64,000 nt of DNA, taken from contig JAZAYU010000007.1 in the NCBI GenBank assembly GCA_038501625.1, positions 1-64,000 of the forward strand. The letters are read 5' to 3'. Below, piece after piece: positions 55,715-64,000 of this stretch (positions are counted from its first letter, which is position 1; the number at the start of each line of letters is the position of its first letter). Origin of the DNA: Corbicula japonica. Its lineage: Eukaryota; Mollusca; Bivalvia; Venerida; Cyrenidae. Below the pieces are notes generated by a model. The model was given only the letters and a program-made list of their open reading frames with translations. It did not search any database and was not told the DNA's origin. The position numbers and the translations under genes are program-made.

Positions 55715-57796
55715 ATGTCGAAGTTCAAATACAAACATGGACACTTTTCCTTAAACTTGTCTAAAGTACTGGAAGATATAGGCATTAATGATGATATTGT
55801 ACAAGCCAGAAGACAAACGTTTCTTAACATAGAGAACATGTATAACGTGCATTTCAACGAAAATGTTACTCGATTTTTCGGTAGCCAATCGGAAGGATCT
55901 ACAACTATGGACTTAAATTCTGATATAGATAAGCTCTTCTACAATAAACGTATTAATGTGATTCAGTCTGAAAATGAAAAGGATTGTACAAAGTTGAATC
56001 TCCTGGCAGTCAAAGATGAAACAACTGCTCCTGGCTACTGTCGTCTTCATTTATTGAAAGGTTCAGCATTGCCAAATCATGCCGAAGTCTTAAAACAAAA
56101 CAGCGTCATGGATAAAAACAAGATATGTGTTCTTAATCGCGCAATGCTAGAAATCCAAGTCCCTAGCTATCAATTTACCCCTATAAAAAGAAGACGCGGA
56201 CCTACAATGAAAACCCAACATAACGTAGACGCATTAGGAGCTTTTCGATTCGCTTCTTGGCCGGCTGAGTCTAGAGACTGGTTTTTTGACCAACAAGGGA
56301 GAAATTGGCCATCCAAACAAATGCTATCAGAAATTAAACATCACACATGTTTGCTTGTAGCAGTTGGACACCGTAAAAGTGATAGAAAATTTGCCGAGTG
56401 GAGAATATCATATTCAAATACTGAAAGATACTTGATGTTTAGTTTAAATATCACACAACTTCAGTGTTACGTAATGTTGAAATTGATCAAGAAAAGATAC
56501 CTTAATAGCAGGATTACAAGTTATCATCTAAAAACAGTACTTTTCTTTAATGTTGCTGAAACAAATACAAAAGACTGGCAGGCAGAGACACTGTTTAGTT
56601 TTGTTATTCGGTGCTTGAAAACACTTTCATTATGGCTAGAATCAGGATATTGTCCACACTTCATAAATCACAATATAAACTTATTTTACGGAAAACTGTC
56701 TCTGAATATCAGGAAAAGGCTTAAGAAAAGGCTAGACATATTGATAGAAGCACAGACTATGTATATTTACAAAATAAAACTTGATAATTTGAATATTAGG
56801 TTATCCCAATTCACAAAAATGCCGATGAAACTTCCTCTTTGGCTATCATCATCTGAAGTGTCAATGCATATTAAACAATCTCTTCTGTACACCGAAAAAA
56901 GTTATAGAAGTTTCTTGGTGAGTGACATGTTCGGACCAGGTAACTCTACAATTAATAGCGCTGTTACTCACAACGAATTATTATCGAACATTCGGAACGA
57001 GAATTGTAAACTACGTGTTAACCTTTGTTTTGGCAACGAGGATGAAATAAGGGGTGCAAAAATGTTACTTCCTGGTATGCTAGGAAATGAAGCTGCTATT
57101 GAAATATCAAATAACATGTCCAACAAAAACTACGATTTAGAATATAAACTAAGTATTCTAAAAGGCTCAAAAGTCCACGATGAACTTTCCGCCCTTCTCA
57201 AGCTGGCAACTGTATATTACAAAATGCATGAATATGTCAAAGCCTTAGATATCGTCGAACATGATTGTGGATATTGTTCTACAGCGAACATTTACACGTC
57301 ATGTTGGTATGCATTTGGATTATGGTCTGGTAAAATGCTCAGTGAAAAATGTGAATTTGCTTGTTGTGTTCGGTTTCTAAAACAGGAATGTTCCATCTGT
57401 CCGCGAGGTCTAATATTCGAAATGTACAGAGCAAACAAATTTGACGAGGAAAATCTGGTGGAACAAACCTTTCATTTGAATCAGACAGCTGAGATCGACC
57501 CACTTCCGTATTTGTTTTACCTCAAGTTTTTGATAAATACGGCAATCGGACAAGATGTGGAAGCTCGAGATGCGATTTTCCATATATGTAACATACTTAA
57601 ATATAAAACACAATATTTACGTCATCCTGAAACTCTTTGGAATCTTATTGGTCAGTGGTATGCAAGTCAAGGCGTACTTATAGAGGCGTTTGTGTGTTAT
57701 AAGCGCTCTTTAAATGTTCGACCGAGAAACAATGCGGCCAAGTGGCTTCTTGGACTTTTAGTATATCGGCAATATATTAGGATGTGTCGAAATTGA
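55715..57796 (+). CDS. cGAS-like receptor (Mab-21 nucleotidyltransferase + TPR-like region), beta copy 3 (mosaic)
   Basis: Intact single-exon protein of 693 residues, same start and length as beta copy 1. GS at 56-57, D70 and D72, D172 before ASWP, WRISYS at 229-234, and TPR-like units in the last third. Residues 1 to about 345 and about 605-693 follow beta copy 1, while about 345-600 follow beta copy 2 (examples: SQFTKMPMKLP, SDMFGPGNSTIN, YDLEYKLSILKGSKVHDE). Poly(A) signal AATAAA at 57914. Divergent from gamma copy 2 and convergent with the alpha remnant. Likely a cyclic-dinucleotide synthase; the ligand is unknown. Confidence 0.92.
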   Translation: MSKFKYKHGHFSLNLSKVLEDIGINDDIVQARRQTFLNIENMYNVHFNENVTRFFGSQSEGSTTMDLNSDIDKLFYNKRINVIQSENEKDCTKLNLLAVKDETTAPGYCRLHLLKGSALPNHAEVLKQNSVMDKNKICVLNRAMLEIQVPSYQFTPIKRRRGPTMKTQHNVDALGAFRFASWPAESRDWFFDQQGRNWPSKQMLSEIKHHTCLLVAVGHRKSDRKFAEWRISYSNTERYLMFSLNITQLQCYVMLKLIKKRYLNSRITSYHLKTVLFFNVAETNTKDWQAETLFSFVIRCLKTLSLWLESGYCPHFINHNINLFYGKLSLNIRKRLKKRLDILIEAQTMYIYKIKLDNLNIRLSQFTKMPMKLPLWLSSSEVSMHIKQSLLYTEKSYRSFLVSDMFGPGNSTINSAVTHNELLSNIRNENCKLRVNLCFGNEDEIRGAKMLLPGMLGNEAAIEISNNMSNKNYDLEYKLSILKGSKVHDELSALLKLATVYYKMHEYVKALDIVEHDCGYCSTANIYTSCWYAFGLWSGKMLSEKCEFACCVRFLKQECSICPRGLIFEMYRANKFDEENLVEQTFHLNQTAEIDPLPYLFYLKFLINTAIGQDVEARDAIFHICNILKYKTQYLRHPETLWNLIGQWYASQGVLIEAFVCYKRSLNVRPRNNAAKWLLGLLVYRQYIRMCRN

Positions 57797-57913
57797 CGTG
57801 GCAAATACGACTGACTGGTTTCTGAAACTATTTGATATAAATAACTAAAATTTAACACGTTCTCTTTTATGGCTGATACAAACACTTGAGTAAAATCGCT
57901 TTCGAAGCAAAAC

Positions 57914-57919
57914 AATAAA
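57914..57919 (+). terminator. Poly(A) signal of beta copy 3
   Basis: AATAAA about 118 bases after the stop, kept at the matching place after beta copy 1. Confidence 0.55.
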
Positions 57920-58625
57920 GTATAAAGTGCTTCTAAAATTACCTCTGTTTTACAATTTTGGCCAGTTCTGAGATGGGTGGTTTCAATTTCCCAGCCAATA
58001 TAGGTTATATAGATATTGTTCAACCAACCCCAAGGATATACTTCCTGCTTTTTAAATTTTGTCTTTGTCGTTGTCTGAAATATGCAGGATTTACATTATA
58101 AGTTCCCCTGTCGAAAATATATTTGTTTAGTTCCGCCCATTGTTTCATTCCAATGCGTTAACCCCTCGGGTTCTCACTTCAGTTTAATTGTTTGTGGCGT
58201 CCATATTGAACCTGATTATTGTAATACCATGCCCTCTTTATCTTTATTCTGTTTGGCTGTGTGGGGAAGTTGTGTCTGCTGGATGTGGCCATTTCTGATA
58301 TGCATATTTCACTTTTTTCTCGTTTCTTAAAGGGCAAACCAATTCTTTTACCTGGGGACCATACGCCGCTAAACATGGAATGGTATTAATCGAAAAATAC
58401 CGATTTGAAGGTACCATGTCCACTGCCATTTTTGCAATATTATGCACACCATCGTTTGGGATGGTCCAAATTGTACCGTTTATTGGTGGAAATATTTAAT
58501 TGCGATGAAGTTCCCCGGGACTAGGCGGCAGTAATATGCACTTCCATTTCTGATGAACAGGCTGAATCAAGCCGAGGCTGCAATATTTGCATATTTGTCG
58601 TGATCGATGGCTTTCTTCTATCCGA
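57920..58625 (+). repeat. Interspersed repeats R1 and R2 downstream of beta copy 3
   Basis: Duplicate of 12756-13460. Confidence 0.7.
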
Positions 58626-59717
58626 TGGAATAAAGACAATCATATTATAAAAAAATAAAACAAGAGATGCGAGAATTTTTTTGTGTGAATTTGTCAAGTG
58701 GACGTCTGTGAAAGTGCGTATAAAGAGGTCAATCAGACGACAATAATAAATATTCTTTTGTTGAAATAAACATTAAACACAGCCATTAATTGTAACAAAA
58801 TTATAAAATATTTGGCAGAAAAGGAAATATAAATAATATCAATTTAAAAGTCTTCATGAGTTACGAATGAGTTACTGAAAACGTTACCTAAGGTCCTTTG
58901 GTCTGACAAATGTATAAAATGTGAGTTATTTGTAAAAGTGTGTTTGACCTTCAATTTCCTGGTCGCGAAAATGGATGACATAAAAATAAAATTGTTGATT
59001 TCTCTCTTCACAAATTAAAAGTTTTTTTCAATGACCTTTGATATTTTTGTCAGTATCATTTTACGCATGTTGACGTTTGAATTGTGGTTTTGTGTTACTC
59101 CCTTTTGTGATAAATTGCAAATAGAATTTTAGGGATTTTTTAGGTCTAACAATATTTCTGTAATGTTCTAACTTTTATTAACGTTTGTAAAATAATAATA
59201 CACTTATTGCGTTTATTTGTTCAAAGTTTAATGGAAGTGCATTGTGCCGTTTGAGAGATTTTTTTTATATTTTTGTCTATTGCAAAGTAATTACGAAGGG
59301 CTCAATACCTTATTGCTTGTTTTAACAAAATAAATGTCGTCTACTATTGTGTAATGCAAGCATCAAAATTTTATAACGGTTACTTACCACAGCGTACATG
59401 TAGCTGAAGGCTTAAGGGGTCACTAACTTTGCAAATGCCGAAAAGGGTTTTCTATTGTTTTAGTATGAGAAACAAATATGTTTTAGTATGTGCTTGGTAA
59501 TGATGACATGAATAAGACTTACATCATGTAACTGAGCTTGCAAACATTAGTACATCTTTAGATAAATACATTTCTTCACCAAATCTGCATGGCATGCTTA
59601 GATAAATACATTTCTTTATTAAACTCTAGGTGGCAATGAGTATTTTCCCCCAAATTCATTTTTGAAATTTTAGCCAGTTTTCGCCATTTGCAACGTTAGT
59701 GATACCTTAAATAATAC
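58626..59717. other. Noncoding stretch of block B
   Basis: Aligns with 13461-14484. Small insertions at about 59330-59350 and 59580-59620 duplicate nearby words such as agataaatacatttctt. Confidence 0.5.
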
Positions 59718-59821
59718 AATGTTAAAAATGAAGTGATTTCATCTCGACCTTATGATTGGGCAGTCATATCAGCCTACGGCCGAAGATCGAGGGCTTAAAT
59801 GACTGCCTGAAGCCCAATAAC

Positions 59822-60146
59822 AATAGCTGGGCCAATACGAGAATTGCTGGGCCAATACGAGAATAGCTGGGCCAATACAAGAATTTCTGGGCCAATACGA
59901 GAATTGCTGGGTCAATACGAGAATTGCAGGGCCAATACGAGAATTTCTGGGCCAATACGAGAATTGCTGGGCCAATACGAGAATAGCTGGGCCAATACGA
60001 GAATAGCTGGGCCAATACGAGAATTTCATGGTCAATACGAGAATAGCTGGGCCAATACGAGAATTGCTGGGCAAATACGTGAATAGCTGGGTCAATACGA
60101 GAATAGCTGGGCCAATACGAGAATTGCTGGGCCAATACGAGAATAA
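59822..60146. repeat. 20-bp minisatellite, about 16 units
   Basis: Same unit as 14589-14937 (gctgggccaatacgagaat). A few diverged units continue at 60250-60310 in altered form (aactgggccaatacgagata). Confidence 0.95.
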
Positions 60147-60879
60147 TTTAATTAATAATATTAATTATTAATTAACTAAAACAATATTGACACAATATGT
60201 ACAATTCAGTCCACCTTATATGGGTTGCACTCAATTCATATGAAATCTCAACTGGGCCAATACGAGATAACCTGGGCCGATACGGGTTTTACTGAGCCAA
60301 TATGAGATCGGATGATTCTGATTGGATAATGAACTGGTCCAATATGGATTGAATCACTTCCTTTTAAAAATAAAAATTCCGCCATTTTGGAATTTCTGAG
60401 TCGAATTTTTATGGATAAAAATGATAATAGATAGTGTGACTTTGGACACGAGGTGCATTTAATCAAAGCGACAGAGGAAGTCTATGTTGCCGCTTTTGGT
60501 GGTTTCTTTCTGTGTAATGAAAATCTTTGAGTTTATCTAACTCACCAGTACAACAACAACGCGGATGTCTGCAGCAAGAATTATTGAAACTAAAAAACAG
60601 TGACTTTTAAGGGATTACTCTTGATTTGAGCAAGTATATTCAGAAAAAATTTGCTAAGAGGATCAAAGCTTCGTTTGGATAACTTACAGACATGATAAAT
60701 TGAGTATTACATGCGGAATTCGTGGATGGAATGTGCGAGAAAAGACTTTTTTTTGAAATATTTGGATATGAACTAAATTTAGACAGGATATTTCCATTGT
60801 CAACAGTAATATAGCACTATAAACGATCCCTCACTGCATTTAATTTAAGTTTTCTCATATAATATTTAAAACTTATTTC

Positions 60880-61075
60880 AAAATCGAGACCGTTATAACA
60901 AAATATTGAGGCCGTTTTAACTAAAAGTGCGGCCGTTTTGACTAAAAGTGTGGCCGTTTTAACCAAAAAAATATATAGTGAGACCGTTTTGACCAATTAG
61001 TGAGGCCGTTTCAACCAAAATGAGGCCGTTTTAACTTGAGGCCGTTTTTACGTGAGGCCGTTTTAACTAGCACCC
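60880..61075. repeat. Irregular gaggccgttttaac repeat
   Basis: Nine or so copies of g-g-c-c-g-t-t-t-t-a/g-a-c with variable spacers (aaaagtg, caattagtga) inside the foldback element. Confidence 0.8.
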
Positions 61076-61449
61076 AGAACAAGAGAGTTGGCAGCCACAG
61101 TGTGTAGGAATGTTCAGGTTGTTTTTATATTCAAAACAAAACAACCTTCATATCTGCATCTCAATGGTAGCTTATATCAGCCAGGTCACTACTGGACATA
61201 GACTCATTGAAGATGCCAGACATTAGAATCAGAGTTGACACTTCATCTCTACAGGCCGGTAAATTAGCAAGTCTAGAACTATGAATATTGTGTTAATTAA
61301 TAAAATTGTCATTAATCAAGTAAATTCAGATTGGCCTTGTAATTGGGTCTCGGGCAGTCATATTAACCCTCGGCCTTTGGCCTCGGGCTAATATGACTAC
61401 CCTTGACCCAATAACAAGACCTATATGAATTCACTTGATTAATAACATT

Positions 61450-62420
61450 ATAAAATAACTTTGCACGCATGAAATAAAATTGTCTTAAAACTAACAAGAA
61501 CGAACTAATCCTTTCAAGTATTAATTTTTTGATGTCAATTCATATCGAGCTTCTCGATAGAATCATAATAGAATGTGTTTAAAATCAATTTCATAATTAT
61601 TTAATACTTGTAACTTCGGTGAATGGTATATACTGTAGAGACTGCATTGAATTTGAACATACGCATGCAAAAATCAATATCATAATGGATGTCATTAAAC
61701 TTAGCATTAGAGATCAAACCTGCACATTGAATTATACGGGTAGAATGTGTTAAGGAATACACGTGTAGTAAATATCTGAAAATAGGAATTGAAAAATTCA
61801 TGTAGGATAATGCACACATATGATCCTTCATATAGCCCCATCAACCCGATATTTGTGGAGACAATCCAATTTAATGCTCAGAGATTTTGAAAAAAAAACA
61901 ACATGATATCTTTCTAATTTATTCGAAATAAATTATATGATATCGTTCTTGAATATGTGAATTAATCTTCCCATGATATACATGTAGCTTAACACAACTT
62001 TACTCCGGTTAAGCGATATATATATACTACGGCATACATGAACAAGGGCTGCTATTTAATTGGTTTCGTATTTTTCACACTGAACACAGCGCGATCTTCA
62101 CGAATAGTAAATCTCATGAATATTTTAAATCTTCGTTAAGCAATATCTTACATAAACCATATTCGTTTTAAAATTTAAAAAAAAAGCGAGATATGAAATT
62201 ACCTAATGGTTATAAATAATGCCACCTGAGTTAACTACGTCACAATATAACAAGAAAGTAAGTCACACGCTTTGTAACGCGCGACTTAATTTTACCTAAA
62301 TTTATTAATTTCCGTCGTCATCTACGGCATTAAGGTACTTTGTAACAATTCTCTTTCAGAACTTCAATTCGTTCTTTTGTTTGCAGTGTATCCGATCGAG
62401 TTTTGCTTCATGTTATTTTT
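61450..62420. other. Noncoding stretch downstream of the alpha remnant
   Basis: Close duplicate of 14946-15908. No gene seen. Confidence 0.5.
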
Positions 62421-63257
62421 TTAACAATATACTGTGGAATCGGAACGCTTTCTTATTTCAGAATACACCAACAAAGCAAGAAGCCATTTTGCTGCATTAT
62501 TTGTAGGTTTGTATTTCAGCGATCTTTTAAACCACCCCGCTCCTATATCTGGTCGACCATTATTTACACAGTATTGTCCAATGAGATTTTTTACTGTCTC
62601 TGGGTGGAAAAGATAAGGACTTTCCAATTGTTTATGTAGAGCCAATGAGGCATTTGTTGCTTCGTCAAACTTTTCTATACTTCTATAAGCGATCAATTTG
62701 AGGTAATAAAGGCAGGGAATTGCGTCAACCTCAGCGTGTCCATCCAATTTGAAACTTTTTCATAACGGTACTTTCTATCTTCCTTTGTTGTACGAAACAT
62801 TTCGAAAATAAGAGGTTTCGGACAAATTGGAATCTCTTGACGTGAAAATCGAACACAGTTTGCAAACTCTGAATCATCCGTTAAAATTCCCCCATACCAG
62901 TTTGCATCCTTTATTGAGCACGACGAGTACACTGTTAATTTACATGAACTGATATGAGATTCAAGACAATTTATAAGTTCTAGCTTGTTATTTATATGTC
63001 CAAGATTATAATACACAGTTGCTAATCTTAGTTTCATGGAAATGAATCATGAATGATTCCAAAATGCATGTACCATAGGGCGTTTATGGTAGGAAATGTT
63101 CGCTTTGAAATAGATTTTGAAATTTCAAAAGCAGCAGAAGGCCTAACAAGCCGGGAAGCAATGTCATCGCTGCTGCCTTTTCTTGTAGCGAACCATGTTG
63201 AAGTATATGTAACAGAACTACAAGGGACCATCCCCTATCAAAAGAATCGTTTATAAA
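62421..63257 (-). pseudogene. cGAS-like receptor, alpha copy 4: C-terminal remnant
   Basis: Duplicate of the 3' third of alpha copy 2 (15909-16745). The Mab-21 half is absent: homology stops at 63257 (tcgtttataaa), where an R1 repeat begins. What remains has at least three frameshifts against the intact copy (near 62735, 63040 and 63140), so the C-terminal TPR-like region is spread over several frames (FANCVRFSRQE, NLIGQYCVNNGR, NNAAKWLLALLVY). A dead fragment. Confidence 0.9.
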
Positions 63258-63520
63258 AAGGCAATATATGCATATCAGGAATCGCCACACTCAAAAAACA
63301 CAGCCTCCCCACGCAGCGAAAAAGGAGAGAGGAAGGGAGAGAGCACATGATTTATATTATGTATGTCAATTCAAATAGGACGCCACAAACAATTAACAAA
63401 GAAGAGAACCTTTGGGGATACCGCCTTGGAACGGTCAATGGCAAAACAAATTGCCACTGGGGGTTTAAACCAGGTTCTAGGGTGCACCAACCACACACTT
63501 GCCCCAACAGGTTCTCGTAT
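63258..63520 (-). repeat. Interspersed repeat R1 at the truncation point
   Basis: Begins gcaatatatgcatatcagga and runs through ctccccacgcagcgaaaa, gccactgggggttta and tgccccaacaggttctcgt, the longest R1 copy in this orientation. It abuts the broken end of the alpha remnant. Confidence 0.75.
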
Positions 63521-63573
63521 CACAAAACAAGTACAAATTGTCTTGGTGAAATAACTCCAACCCACCCATCAGC

Positions 63574-64000
63574 TCAACAATGTTGCATGCAAAAGCATAC
63601 AAACATATACACATAAGAATTTAATAACATGAAATCTCTTTCATAACAGTATAAAAACAGATCAGCAACAAGGGGTGCACAATTAGTACCCATTGGAATG
63701 CCTATTACTTGTTTATAAATAGAGGTACCAAATCTCAAATAAATATTATCCAATAAAAATGTGAGCGCCTGGATAAGGTCTTGACAGGTCCAAGAAGTAT
63801 AATTATCGTAAGAACCATCTGTAAAGAATGCCCTATGTTCATTACAAGCGATAAATGTTTTATTTTCTCTAGCAAAAGTTTTTTCAATGAGACTGGTTAG
63901 CTTGTCTCTTATTAAATTATGAGGGAGAGAAGTATACAAGGTAGAAAAATCATATGTAGACAAACAGAACGCCTGAAAATTATTTGATTTAAGTTTCTTC
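63574..64000 (-). mobile_element. Penelope-like reverse transcriptase, partial
   Basis: Frame open from the window edge to 63574, so the start lies outside. Motifs STYDFSTLYTSLPHNLI, then a D-L-I-Q-A-L-x-F-L-L-D-N region and IGIPMGTNCAPLVADLFL are typical of Penelope-like elements (RT motifs 3 and 4). The catalytic Y-x-D-D-type motif would follow, but the frame ends at a stop after FVCFCMQHC, so this copy is cut off there. It adjoins R1 and the alpha remnant. Confidence 0.8.

Larger units (their letters stand above)
59718..61449. mobile_element. Foldback transposon with internal minisatellites, complete copy
   Basis: About 1.73 kb between aatgtta and taacatt. Left (aagtgatttcat, ttgggcagtcatatcagcc) and right (ggctaatatgactaccc, tatgaattcacttg) ends are inverted copies, and each end is itself a hairpin (59745-59822 and about 61338-61415). 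The interior holds a 20-bp array, a second repeat of gaggccgttttaac type, and no recognisable protein. Block A has only the left end. Confidence 0.65.

Overview
This window is nuclear DNA from an animal, most likely a bivalve mollusc. It is AT-rich and gene-sparse, with introns, tRNA-derived SINE-like repeats, LINE and Penelope-type reverse transcriptase remnants, many short inverted-repeat transposons (MITEs) and minisatellites. The bivalve assignment is inference: large expansions of cGAS-like/Mab-21 genes, Mutator-like transposases next to His-Me endonucleases, and Penelope elements are typical of bivalve genomes. The species cannot be told from the sequence.

The main content is a cluster of nine related genes and gene remnants of the Mab-21 / cGAS-like receptor (cGLR) family. 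I name them by subfamily: alpha (1-2050 broken, 15909-18017 intact, 23746-25821 intact, 62421-63257 remnant), beta (10551-12632, 47468-49561, 55715-57796, all intact) and gamma (4575-6839 and 51356-53455, both with nonsense codons). Intact members are about 690-700 residues, coded in one exon. The first half is a Mab-21 nucleotidyltransferase with a GS motif, a D-x-D pair and a third Asp ahead of an ASWP motif. The second half is helical and TPR-like. By family knowledge, such enzymes sense nucleic acid or another ligand and make a cyclic dinucleotide that activates STING. The ligand and product of these proteins are unknown.

The cluster grew by segmental duplication. Block A (about 3890-18017: gamma, beta, alpha in -,+,- order) is repeated in the same order as block B (about 50880-63257). 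A smaller alpha unit (1-2890) is repeated at 23750-26773. Beta gene 55715-57796 is a mosaic of the other two beta genes, which points to gene conversion.

The middle (about 18-47 kb) separates the arrays. It holds a divergent actin-like gene with one intron and an in-frame TGA (27683-29768), a decayed LINE (31231-32506), and a roughly 6-kb mobile element (37171-43179) with a small His-Me finger endonuclease gene convergent with a Mutator-like transposase gene. It also has two hAT-type MITEs with perfect 8-bp target duplications, a TTAA-flanked MITE with a paralogous empty site in the same window, foldback elements, and SINE-like repeats whose tRNA-like part lies at the 3' end. The right edge runs into a Penelope-like reverse transcriptase.
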